This document shows positions 23,543 through 30,951 of a stretch of 37,720 nt of DNA, one piece after another (position 1 is the first letter of the stretch; the number at the start of each line of letters is the position of its first letter). The stretch comes from Clostridia bacterium. GTDB lineage: Bacteria; Bacillota; Clostridia; Christensenellales; Pumilibacteraceae. The DNA lies in assembly GCA_022791055.1 (NCBI GenBank), contig JAAVYI010000020.1, positions 1 through 37,720 of the forward strand, given 5' to 3'. A program made the position numbers and the translations under genes. The notes beneath the pieces are model-generated. The model ran no database searches. It had not been told where the DNA came from and was given only the letters and a program-made list of their open reading frames with translations.

Positions 23543-25278
23543 AGCGTTTCCCCCGTCGGCCTTTCGAGCTGCTTGAACTGCTTGTGGCGGCGAATGTGCG
23601 CGACAAGCTGCTTTTCGCGCGTTTCCGCATCGGGGCGGGCGGCGAACTCGCGCGAAAGTAAAAACCGCGTATGTACGGCGATGTGCGCGTCGTGGTCGTC
23701 GTACTCCTTGACGTCGGGCGCGCCCTCGTTCTCACGTTCGGCGCGGTTACAGTGCAATGTGCGCTCATCAGCTACTTGCTCCCAACCGCCGTAGCCCATG
23801 ACGTCGAGGATCTTGTTGCGGGTCGACTCGTCCAGTCGGCCGTCGGCGCCGTAAAAGAGGCCTGCGCGCAACAGCTCGAACAGCATGTTCTGTTTGGTGG
23901 CGGGACTTTGCGTCAGCTCGTTTTCGGTGTCGCAAACGACGTCGTCGCAGCCGATGTCGCTTGCCGAAAAGTGTAACAGTTCGACGTCGCCCTCGCGGCC
24001 GACCACGCGCATCAAACGGGTGTTCAGCGCGAACTGCTTATACAGCCGCAATATTTGCGCGGCGACGGTGCGCGCGGCCAGTCGCACGTTTTCGGCGGTC
24101 AGCGACAGTCTTGTGTCGTCCTGCTCGATCAGCAGCTGCAAGGCTACGCCCGAGGTGAGCGCCGACGGGATCGACGACGAGCGCATGATTTCGGACACGC
24201 CCGACACCGAAATAAACTCGTTCAACAGACGGTCTTCCTCGGCCGAAAAGTCGCTCGGCACGTGGCCGGCCTCGAGAATGCGCGGCGGCGCGCTGCCCTG
24301 GCGGTACACGACGACTTTGCCGGGCGGCAGGCCTTCCTGCTCGAGTTCGTCGACGTCGACGCTGCCGTCCTCGACCGCGACGATGCCGGCGGCGATGCGG
24401 TTGATCAGCTCGTGCTTGCGGTTTTTGACGGCGTTGTAGGCGCGCTGAATGGGAATGACGCGCTCGACCGGGCTGACCCCGAAAAAGCAGTCGGGTCGGG
24501 CGATACAGTCCTGTTTGACGAACGGCAGACCGACGGTAAACCCGGGATCGCAGCGGTACGGCAATGCGTCGTCGTAGAGAATTTTACCGTTCGCGCCGAC
24601 CGTCAGCGCGCCGCAGCCGTCCCCCGTCGGCCGCGTGTAGCGCTCGATGACCAGCGCGCACCCCTCGAGCGGCACGCCGTCGACGCCGCGCAAAGATTCG
24701 GCCGCCACCTCGACGCCGTAGGTCGCGTAGATACGCTCGACGGGTACGGCGCGGGCGTGGATCAGGCTGTTTTGGTCGGACATGTCGGCGGCGGCGAGAT
24801 CCTCGGGATAGATCTCAAACGGCGAGACCGTCTCAACCGCGACGTCGCCGTCGCCCGTATCGTCCCAACCGACTTTATAAAAAGCGGCGCCGCACAGTTC
24901 CGCCCACAGCGTGCCGCGGCTCAAAACATGCGACATGTCGAGCGCGTTGGATGCGGCGGCCAAAATCTTGGTCGAGGCGCGCGCGGTCATCAGGTCGTCG
25001 CCGTCACCCGACGCCGGGCGCACGCACATCGCCGGCCGCACCCGCGCCAGTTTGGCAAGCCGCGTCTCGACGATGGCGGACACGTGGTTGAACACCTGCC
25101 GCTCTTCCCAGTCGCGCACAGGCTCGACCGTGCCGATCCCGCCGGGCGTTTGGATACAGAACTGATCGCCTGCGGCAAACTTCAAGTTCAGCCGCCACTG
25201 CGTTTCCAGATTCGACCGCGCCGCCGCCCGCGTCTCGTAGTCTTTCTTCAGTTCGGCAAACCGTTCGTCGTTATACAC
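23539..25278 (-). CDS. Phage portal protein (P22-like podovirus type)
   Basis: 579 aa. GTG 25278 follows AAGGAGG by four to five bases; longer frames overlap the zinc-ribbon gene and are Arg-rich shadows. N-terminal helix (YNDERFAELKKDYETRAAAR), WRLNLKFAAGDQF, then VFNHVSAIVETRLAKLARVR, a core with IPIQRAYNAVKNRKHELINR at about 315-334, LPPGKVVVYRQG, and a long helical part with SGVSEIMRSSSIPSALTSG and LQLLIEQDDTRL. These are features of P22-type portal proteins. It forms the dodecameric ring through which TerL pumps DNA. Overlaps the upstream zinc-ribbon gene by 31 bases and the next gene by four. Confidence 0.88.
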   Translation of the reverse strand: MYNDERFAELKKDYETRAAARSNLETQWRLNLKFAAGDQFCIQTPGGIGTVEPVRDWEERQVFNHVSAIVETRLAKLARVRPAMCVRPASGDGDDLMTARASTKILAAASNALDMSHVLSRGTLWAELCGAAFYKVGWDDTGDGDVAVETVSPFEIYPEDLAAADMSDQNSLIHARAVPVERIYATYGVEVAAESLRGVDGVPLEGCALVIERYTRPTGDGCGALTVGANGKILYDDALPYRCDPGFTVGLPFVKQDCIARPDCFFGVSPVERVIPIQRAYNAVKNRKHELINRIAAGIVAVEDGSVDVDELEQEGLPPGKVVVYRQGSAPPRILEAGHVPSDFSAEEDRLLNEFISVSGVSEIMRSSSIPSALTSGVALQLLIEQDDTRLSLTAENVRLAARTVAAQILRLYKQFALNTRLMRVVGREGDVELLHFSASDIGCDDVVCDTENELTQSPATKQNMLFELLRAGLFYGADGRLDESTRNKILDVMGYGGWEQVADERTLHCNRAERENEGAPDVKEYDDHDAHIAVHTRFLLSREFAARPDAETREKQLVAHIRRHKQFKQLERPTGETL

Positions 25279-25463
25279 GTTCCCTCCTTTTCGACCTGCT
25301 CGACGGCCGCGGCCGTGACGCGCGACAGTTCTTTCAAACACTTGCCGCACAGGTGCAAGCGGCTGCGAATGCCGGCGCGATCGAAACGCACGGTATAGGC
25401 GGCCGTATTGCGGCACGCGCCCAGTTCGCACTTTTGTTTGTACTTGGTTGTCATGATTTCCAT
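25248..25463 (-). CDS. Small zinc-ribbon-like protein
   Basis: 71 aa. CELGAC near residue 12 and LCGKCLKEL near residue 38 give a C-x4-C...C-x2-C arrangement likely to bind zinc; the rest is basic, with a helix LSRVTAAAVEQVEKE. ATG 25463 has AAGGAG six to seven bases upstream. Tightly linked to the portal gene. Small zinc-finger proteins are common in phage head clusters but their jobs are mostly unknown, and I assign none here. Confidence 0.65.
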   Translation of the reverse strand: MEIMTTKYKQKCELGACRNTAAYTVRFDRAGIRSRLHLCGKCLKELSRVTAAAVEQVEKEGTCITTNGLPN

Positions 25464-25517
25464 GGTTTACTCCTTTATGCGTGTTAAAACTCTTTCGTGA
25501 AAGAGTGCAAAACGATT

Positions 25518-25790
25518 CTCCGGCCTTTTGACATCAAAAAATCTTAAGCGAAAACTGTAAGGGAGAGGGCGCGACGCGTTAAGCGAAATGCCCGGTGGGC
25601 ATTTCGTAGCCAAAGCGGGGAGCAATCTATGATTGCGACCTGGCAGGCTTTCGACTGTGTCCCTCTCCCTTAACTCTCTCCCCGCAACGACAACCAGCTT
25701 GCAGCATAGCTGCTGCGCCGCTTTGGCTAAAAAATGTTCCCCGGACATTTTTTGCGGCACACGGTGCCGCCGCGTCGCGCCCTACGGGAA
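25518..25790. repeat. Host-type repeat interrupted by a second hairpin repeat
   Basis: The outer element runs CCGGCCTTTTGACATCAAAA, GCGAAAACTGTAAGGGAGAGGG ... CTTTCGACTGTG, CCCTCTCCCTTAACTC and is the same family (reverse orientation) as the hairpin at 36967-37062. Between its arms an ~83-base segment is inserted: GAAATGCCCGGTGGGCATTTC hairpin, AGCCAAAGCGGGGAGCAATC and the GCAATC/GATTGC mini-hairpin, also present at 14913-14980. A reversed copy (CCGCTTTGGCTAAAAAATG) follows at 25719-25757. No gene is supported from 25464 to 25864. Confidence 0.75.
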
Positions 25791-25864
25791 GCGAATCGGT
25801 CAAGAAGAAAGTAATTCCGTAACACAGTACGAAAGCGACCCCTCTTTTGTTTTACCTCGTGCCG

Positions 25865-26128
25865 CTATACGTCGCCGCTTGTCCCTTGCATGGCTTGCAA
25901 TTCTTCCAGCAACCTGCGTTTTTCGGCGAGCAGTTCGGCCTCGGTCAGCGTGCGCGGCTTTTCGAGCGTCAATAAAAGTTTGGCGGCGGCCATGTCGGGC
26001 GGCGTCTGTTTGGTCGTCACCTTGCGGCGGGTCAACTGTTCTTCCCCGTCGACGATCGTATACTCCTCGACGGTTTCCCGCGTCACCGTGCCCGCCGCAC
26101 GGTCGCGGATCGAATCGATTACGTCCAC
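25865..26128 (-). CDS. Small phage protein downstream of TerL, function unknown
   Basis: 87 aa from GTG 26128, which follows AAGGAGGAGG by about eight bases; the longer frame to 26197 extends past this site. VDVIDSIRDRAAGTVTRETV, then YTIVDGEEQLTRRKVTTKQ, then PPDMAAAKLLLTLEKPRTLT and a charged helix LLAEKRRLLEELQAMQG. The TTKQTPPDMAA segment recalls a pattern seen at the end of some terminase small subunits, where PPDxxA precedes a conserved helix, so a packaging role is possible but weakly supported. The last codons, GDV and stop, are encoded by GCTATACGTCGCC, the repeat-edge motif. Confidence 0.6.
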   Translation of the reverse strand: MDVIDSIRDRAAGTVTRETVEEYTIVDGEEQLTRRKVTTKQTPPDMAAAKLLLTLEKPRTLTEAELLAEKRRLLEELQAMQGTSGDV

Positions 26129-26221
26129 ATATTCGACCTCCTCCTTATTGATTTTATCAGCACGTATCGAAATGCTGTATGAGATTGCCGCGCACAACGG
26201 TTGATTTTGTGCATATCGTCA

Positions 26222-26320
26222 TTTTGTCACCCCGAGCAGAGTCGAGGGGTCTAGCGTAAGCGAATTGTTTTAATTATACGCCTACGGCTGGATTTCTCCG
26301 CTTCGGTCGAAATGACAAAA
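26222..26320. repeat. MITE-like terminal-inverted-repeat element, copy 1
   Basis: 99 bp bounded by TTTTGTCACCCCGAGC and GGTCGAAATGACAAAA, imperfect inverted repeats, with a TAATTATACGCC core. Related elements lie at 28551-28647, 37531-37625 and 37651 to the window end. It sits between TerL and the next phage gene and encodes nothing. Confidence 0.8.
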
Positions 26321-26343
26321 GGTCAAATATCCATTCGACGAGC

Positions 26344-27798
26344 CTAGGGCGCAGAACGGCGTAAACGATAGCCCGTCTTCCTAATCAGCCTATCCTTAAA
26401 CCGTTTCAGTTCCGAACGGGCGGCGGCGGGCGGCGCGTAGGGTTGCGGGCGGCTCATGATATAATAGCGGAGTTCGTCGAGCGCGTGATCGTCTTTCTTT
26501 TTGGGTACGTCGCCGTTCCAAAAATACGACTTGAGTTCGCGGATCAGATTTTTACAGCACGAAAAGATGTACAGTTTGGGGCGGCCGTCGTCGCCTTTCA
26601 ACTGCGCTTTGACGCGGTTGATCCCGGCGAACAGCTGTTTGTCGACGTGCGGATTGACGGCGATCCCGCCCTCGAAAAACAGTTGCGCGACGCTCTTTTC
26701 TGCGGCCAGCGTGCGCTGCGTGGCGGCGGCGTCGATCAGCGCCTCGATACGGCCGCGGCTGTCGGTGTGCCACCCGAGCGCGGCGGAAATGCGCTTGATC
26801 GCGTCGATATGGTAGCTTGCGTCGCGGCCGGCCTCGTAGTGTTCGGCGACGACGAATATTGTCCCGTCGCCGTCGACGGCGTACCAGTGGCAGGACAGCG
26901 GATTGTTAAGACCGGGGTCGATGCTCAGCTTGTCCTGCCAGCCGAACGGAATGTCGAACGGCTCGACGACGTGGATACTCGGGTCGAACTCGGGGTACAC
27001 AAGCCCCTCGCTCGACGAGAATTTGCCGAACCGACGCGCGGACAGTACGTCTTGTTCGAGGGTGCGGCTCAAGCGTTCGATCTCGTCGGGGTCGAGAAAC
27101 GGGTTGTCGCGCCACTCCATTGTTTCGTGCCAGATTTCGGGGTCGTCGTCCTCGTTGAGAAAGATTTTGCGGTAGACGAAGGTCAAGCCTTTGAGCGGGG
27201 TCATCGTGCCGTACAGGTCGCCCACGCGGTCGACGACGCGCATACGGCATTCGTCGTACACGTCCTCGGGCGGCTCCTCGTCGAACCACACATAGTCGAG
27301 CGACGCGCCCTGAAACTTGTCGCGCCCCATTTCGTAGGTTTTAAAGCCGATCGTCGACACGCCGCCGAACACGTTTCGGATCGACACGGTATCGATCACG
27401 CCGCCGCGCGGGTTGGTAGCCCGCCCCGACTCCATGGTAATGTCGACGATCCAGGCCGGGTCGAGGTAGTCGAGAATTTTGGCTTGTGCGACCTCGCGCT
27501 GCACTTCGCGCGAGACCGACACCACCCAGCCGCGCGTGTCGGGACGGTTTTCGCGGTACGGGTGTACCCCGCGCGCCCGCCACACCGTTTCGACCGCGCC
27601 GCATTCGGTTTTGCCGGTGCGGTTGCCGCCGAACACCCAGCGGTTGCGTTTAAGGCACTTATGAAATACGATCTGTTTTTCGTGTACTTTGCTTTGGTTA
27701 TAGCGCGTCAGTTTTTCGCAGGCGTGGCGCGCCTTGATCTGTTGTTCGATCGCCAAAATACGGGCAATCAGTTGCGACTCCCGTTTATCCGTGTCCAT
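26344..27798 (-). CDS. Phage terminase large subunit (TerL)
   Basis: 484 aa. ATPase domain: Walker A GGNRTGKT at 57-64, Walker B VWFDEE at 170-175 and a coupling motif GTMTP near 197-201. Nuclease domain: LSIDPGLNNP with Asp294 and DDHALDELRYYI around 435-446 supplying the metal ligands. This is the complete two-domain packaging motor of headful or cos phages, with no truncation. ATG 27798 lies nine bases after GGGGAG. It is the first minus-strand structural gene; an obvious small terminase subunit is missing, although the regulator at 28692 or the 87-aa protein could fill that role. Confidence 0.92.
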   Translation of the reverse strand: MDTDKRESQLIARILAIEQQIKARHACEKLTRYNQSKVHEKQIVFHKCLKRNRWVFGGNRTGKTECGAVETVWRARGVHPYRENRPDTRGWVVSVSREVQREVAQAKILDYLDPAWIVDITMESGRATNPRGGVIDTVSIRNVFGGVSTIGFKTYEMGRDKFQGASLDYVWFDEEPPEDVYDECRMRVVDRVGDLYGTMTPLKGLTFVYRKIFLNEDDDPEIWHETMEWRDNPFLDPDEIERLSRTLEQDVLSARRFGKFSSSEGLVYPEFDPSIHVVEPFDIPFGWQDKLSIDPGLNNPLSCHWYAVDGDGTIFVVAEHYEAGRDASYHIDAIKRISAALGWHTDSRGRIEALIDAAATQRTLAAEKSVAQLFFEGGIAVNPHVDKQLFAGINRVKAQLKGDDGRPKLYIFSCCKNLIRELKSYFWNGDVPKKKDDHALDELRYYIMSRPQPYAPPAAARSELKRFKDRLIRKTGYRLRRSAP

Positions 27799-27848
27799 AC
27801 GCCAAAACTCCCCGCGCTTCGACAGCGCAAACCCGTTACAATGGTACT

Positions 27849-28526
27849 ATGAAAACCCTGCTTTGCCTGTTTCTGATCGCGGCCGCCGCTTCGCCGCGCT
27901 ATCTCGTGCTGCCCGCCGATACCGTCCTGTACAGTGCGACGGCCGACGGGTACGCGCCGATCTGCACCCTGCCGGCCACCTATTACGTCATCGCCTTAGG
28001 CGACGACCGCGACGGCTATACCGCCGTCAGTTGGTTGGACGTCAACGGGTTTATCCGCTCCGCCGACGCCCAAGCCGTCGACTATCAGCCTGTGTACCCG
28101 CACTGCACGCGCACGCTGACCGCCGCCAACGACCTCAACCCCGTCAATATCCGATCGTCCCCCGACCACACCGCCGATAACGTGGTCGGCGTTCTTCCGC
28201 ACGGCAAAACGGCGGACGTGTACGGCGAGGCCGACGGGTCGGCGCTCATTCCGCAGGTCGGTTCGCTTTGGTACTATATCCGCTATTCGGACGGCACGAC
28301 CGTCGTCACCGGTTACGTGTACGGCGCACAGGTCAACGCGCAAGCCGTCACCCCCAACACCGGCGAGCGCGTCACCCCGCCCGCAACCGAGCCGATCGAT
28401 ACCGAAAGCACCATGCCGGCCGCCGCCCGCGCCGTGCTGATCATCGCCCTGTGCGTGCCGGCCGTACTCATCGTGCTGCTCATTTTCCGCCCGTCCGCTA
28501 AGCCCCGCACCCCGCGCAGTCTGTAG
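27849..28526 (+). CDS. Secreted, membrane-anchored SH3b-domain protein
   Basis: 225 aa. A signal peptide (MKTLLCLFLIAAAASPR), a bacterial SH3-like region at about 90-165 (NPVNIRSSPDHTADNVVGVL, KTADVYGEADG, WYYIRYSDG, GYVYGAQV), a Pro/Thr-rich linker (VTPPATEPIDTES), and a C-terminal hydrophobic helix (AVLIIALCVPAVLIVLLIF) with a basic tail. The topology suggests a cell-surface protein binding peptidoglycan. It is the only plus-strand gene in the phage cluster and is divergent from TerL with 50 bases between, so it may be a cargo gene expressed separately. No catalytic domain is present, so it is not an endolysin. Confidence 0.82.
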   Translation: MKTLLCLFLIAAAASPRYLVLPADTVLYSATADGYAPICTLPATYYVIALGDDRDGYTAVSWLDVNGFIRSADAQAVDYQPVYPHCTRTLTAANDLNPVNIRSSPDHTADNVVGVLPHGKTADVYGEADGSALIPQVGSLWYYIRYSDGTTVVTGYVYGAQVNAQAVTPNTGERVTPPATEPIDTESTMPAAARAVLIIALCVPAVLIVLLIFRPSAKPRTPRSL

Positions 28527-28550
28527 GCGAGGATTTATGTCACCCGCTAG

Positions 28551-28647
28551 TTTGTCACCCCGAGCGGAGCCGAGGGTCTAGCGCAAGCGAATTACTTTAA
28601 TTATACGCCTTCGGCTAGATTTCTCGACTGCGCTCGAAATGACAAAA
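28551..28647. repeat. MITE-like terminal-inverted-repeat element, copy 2
   Basis: 97 bp, TTTGTCACCCCGAGCGGAGC at the left and CTGCGCTCGAAATGACAAAA at the right, same orientation as the copy at 26222. It lies between the convergent 3' ends of the SH3b gene and the putative regulator gene. Its imperfect hairpin could act as a bidirectional terminator. Confidence 0.8.
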
Positions 28648-28691
28648 GGTCGGGGTCGCTATAACTGTTACTTTCAAACCGCAAGGGCGTT

Positions 28692-29222
28692 TCAAACGGC
28701 CGCGTAGCCCTCTGTTTCGCCTAAGTCCTTCCGACACATCACCGGCGGCGCGGCTTGCTCGCGTTCGCGGACGACACAAGCGTTGTAGAGGCGCTTGCAA
28801 AGGCCGATCGAGCCGTACTCGTCGCGCATACGGTCGGCATCGAATCCCAGTTTGTCCAACACCGCTTGCGCCTTTTTGAACGCCATGCGATGCCGTCGAA
28901 ACACCGTTGTGCGCGACACCCCCTCGCGCGCCGCCGCTTCCGCCAATGTCTCGCCTGCCGCGCAAGTCTCGACCCTCGCCCATGCGTCGGCGGAAAGCGC
29001 ACATTCCAAACGGTGATAGAGTACCGCCAAATTGACCAGCCGCCGTTTGCGGTCGGAGAGCGCGTTGATCTTTTCGGCCTGGGCAAGCGTGTCGCCCGCG
29101 GGGTCGAGCGCGATATTCGTCATCTTCGCGTCGAGCTGTTCTTCGGCGCGTGTCAACCATCTTTGTATGCGCACAATCATCATAATCCAAAATTTCATCA
29201 TTTCGTTTTGTACCTCCGTCAT
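28692..29222 (-). CDS. Phage HTH protein, late regulator or sigma-70-region-4-like
   Basis: About 176 aa. LSDRKRRLVNLAVLYHRLEC is followed by ETLAEAAAREGVSRTTVFRRHRMAFKKAQAVLDKLG (shown here only as the helix-turn-helix around residues 95-130), a pattern like region 4 of sigma-70 factors and like ArpU-type phage late regulators. It lies upstream of the structural genes, where such regulators or small terminase subunits are found. Two ATGs are possible: 29222, or 29201 which is ten bases after GGAGG. The N-terminus (MMKFWIMMIVRIQRWL) is unusually hydrophobic. Family and role are inferred. Confidence 0.6.
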   Translation of the reverse strand: MTEVQNEMMKFWIMMIVRIQRWLTRAEEQLDAKMTNIALDPAGDTLAQAEKINALSDRKRRLVNLAVLYHRLECALSADAWARVETCAAGETLAEAAAREGVSRTTVFRRHRMAFKKAQAVLDKLGFDADRMRDEYGSIGLCKRLYNACVVREREQAAPPVMCRKDLGETEGYAAV

Positions 29223-29362
29223 AATAATTTCGCCCAATCTGCCGAGACCGTCAGGCATCCCGCGCAAATCATGTTACGCCCTTATCATACCACACGAAAG
29301 CGGGCAACTGTATGTCCACATTGCGATTTTGTTTCTAGTTTTTTTATATTTTTATTCGGCAG

Positions 29363-29388
29363 CGGAAACTGTTTCCGAAAACATTATA
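29363..29388 (-). promoter_or_regulatory. -10 box with overlapping operator-like palindrome
   Basis: On the minus strand TATAAT (29388-29383) is followed at once by a perfect 15-base palindrome with 7-bp arms, CGGAAAC-A-GTTTCCG (29377-29363), about where transcription would start. The layout suggests a repressor-controlled promoter for the HTH gene at 28692-29222. No clear -35 box is seen, and the 140-base leader contains nothing else I recognise. Confidence 0.5.
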
Positions 29389-29451
29389 CATATTTGCACC
29401 ATTACGCCCGCGAAACAGTCCAGCTTTCATGGACTATTTCGATATTTTGAA

Positions 29452-29666
29452 AAAAGGTCAATGATTCCTGTACCTTTTTCCGCATAAATGGTCCAAGTTT
29501 CCTGTACCTTTTTCGCCGCCGCCCCTAAATACCACAGGTTTCCTGCGGTGTTTAGCCGTAAAAGGTCAACCTTTCCTGTACCTTTTTTCGCATAAATGGT
29601 CCAAGTTTCCTATACCTTTTTTCGGCCGCCGCCCCTAAATACCACAGGTTTCCTGCGGTGTTTAGC
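29452..29666. repeat. Two tandem copies of a ~105-bp repeat with TTTCCTGTACCTTTTT cores
   Basis: Copy 1 (29452-29556) and copy 2 (29560-29666) are nearly identical. Each contains two TTTCCTGTACCTTTTT-type motifs, GCATAAATGGTCCAAG, and a terminal hairpin in which TAAATACCACAGG pairs with CCTGCGGTGTTTA. They lie between the phage regulator gene and the icd promoter. No reading frame in the stretch looks coding. Confidence 0.85.
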
Positions 29667-29693
29667 ATCGGATTCGATAGACGGTCGAGTCGA

Positions 29694-29723
29694 TTGACAG
29701 GCCGCGTCGGAATATGGTATACT
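29694..29723 (+). promoter_or_regulatory. Promoter of icd
   Basis: TTGACA (29694-29699), an 18-base spacer and TATACT (29718-29723) with a TGG extension directly before the -10 box. The start codon of icd is about 30 bases downstream. Confidence 0.75.
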
Positions 29724-29754
29724 GAATGCAAACATTGTAAGGAGACTACATCCA

Positions 29755-30945
29755 GTGAAAATCCGCATGAAAACGCCGCTCGTCGAAATGCAAGGCGACG
29801 AAATGACCCGCATTCTTTGGGACGCAATCAAAGAAAAACTGATTTGCCCGCACGTCGAGTTAAAGACCGAATTTTACGATTTGGGGCTGCCCAACCGCGA
29901 GCAGACGGCCGACAAAGTGACGACCGACGCGGCCGAGGCGGTGCGGCGGCTGGGCGTGGGCGTCAAGTGCGCAACGATCACCCCCAACGCGCAGCGCGTC
30001 GTAGAATACAAACTGACCAAAATGTGGCTGTCGCCCAACGGCACCATTCGCGCCGCGCTCGACGGCACCGTTTTCCGCGCGCCGATCCTAGTCAAAGGCA
30101 TCACGCCGTACATACCGACCTGGACCAAACCGATCACCATTGCCCGCCACGCCTACGGCGATGTGTACCGCAACGCCGAGATCAAAGTCGAGGGCAAAGC
30201 GCAGGCCAAAATTTCGGTCACGTACCCCGACGGAAAAACGGACGAGAAAGTCATCGCCGACTTTAGCGGCCCGGGCATCATACAGGGCATACACAATACC
30301 GACGCGTCGATCGGTAGCTTTGCGCGCAGCTGTTTCAACTACGCGCTCGACACGCGGCAAGACGTTTGGTTTGCCACCAAGGACACCATTTCCAAGACCT
30401 ACGACCACCGTTTCAAGGACGTTTTCGCCGAAATATACGAGGCCGAATACAAAGAAAAGTTTGAAAAAATCGGCATACGCTACGACTACACGCTGATCGA
30501 CGATTCGGTCGCGCGGATCGTGCGCAGCAACGGCGGCTTTATTTGGGCGCTTAAAAACTACGACGGCGACGTCATGAGCGACATGGTGGCCACCGCCTAC
30601 GGCTCGCTTGCCATGATGACCAGCGTACTGGTGTCGCCCGACGGCAAGTACGAATACGAGGCGGCGCACGGCACCGTGACGCGGCACTACTACCGCCATT
30701 TGCAAGGCGAAAAGACCTCGACCAACCCGGTTGCGACCATTTTCGCCTGGACGGGCGCGCTGCGTAAGCGCGGCGAACTGGACAGTCTCCCCGACCTCAC
30801 GGCGTTTGCCGACAAACTGGAAAAGGCCACGATCGATACGATCGAGGCCGGCACGATGACCAAAGATTTGGTTTCGCTGTTTAGCGGCAAAGCCAACGGC
30901 GTCGACAGCGAAACGTTCTTGGACGCGATCGCCGCGCGGCTGTAA
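29755..30945 (+). CDS. icd: NADP-dependent isocitrate dehydrogenase, homodimeric eukaryote-like type
   Basis: 396 aa. Oxidative decarboxylation of isocitrate to 2-oxoglutarate with NADP in the TCA pathway. KIRMKTPLVEMQGDEMTRI at the N-terminus, LSPNGTIRAAL for substrate binding, PITIARHAYGDVY, and the family signature NYDGDVMSD with EAAHGTVTRHYYRH and STNPVATIFAWT at the C-terminus match the cytosolic, eukaryote-type (type II) enzyme rather than the E. coli type. Start is GTG 29755, ten bases after AAGGAG; the ATG four codons in is possible. Followed after six bases by rhuM. Base use agrees with flanking core genes. Confidence 0.95.
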   Translation: MKIRMKTPLVEMQGDEMTRILWDAIKEKLICPHVELKTEFYDLGLPNREQTADKVTTDAAEAVRRLGVGVKCATITPNAQRVVEYKLTKMWLSPNGTIRAALDGTVFRAPILVKGITPYIPTWTKPITIARHAYGDVYRNAEIKVEGKAQAKISVTYPDGKTDEKVIADFSGPGIIQGIHNTDASIGSFARSCFNYALDTRQDVWFATKDTISKTYDHRFKDVFAEIYEAEYKEKFEKIGIRYDYTLIDDSVARIVRSNGGFIWALKNYDGDVMSDMVATAYGSLAMMTSVLVSPDGKYEYEAAHGTVTRHYYRHLQGEKTSTNPVATIFAWTGALRKRGELDSLPDLTAFADKLEKATIDTIEAGTMTKDLVSLFSGKANGVDSETFLDAIAARL

Positions 30946-30951
30946 TCCACT

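Noticed and set aside
24055..25398. Long plus-strand open frame (447 codons) opposite the portal gene
   Set aside because: It is Arg/His/Gly-rich shadow coding typical of GC-rich antisense; the portal frame has conserved motifs and a strong start.
25467..25760. 97-codon minus-strand frame
   Set aside because: It consists entirely of the nested repeat elements, which occur elsewhere in non-coding positions.
26443..27852. Long plus-strand open frame (469 codons) opposite TerL
   Set aside because: Antisense shadow; TerL has complete ATPase and nuclease motifs on the other strand.
14507..29222. Cluster as a tailocin (phage-tail bacteriocin)
   Set aside because: Terminase, portal and capsid genes are present and intact, which tailocins lack, and the tail genes are of the short-tail type.
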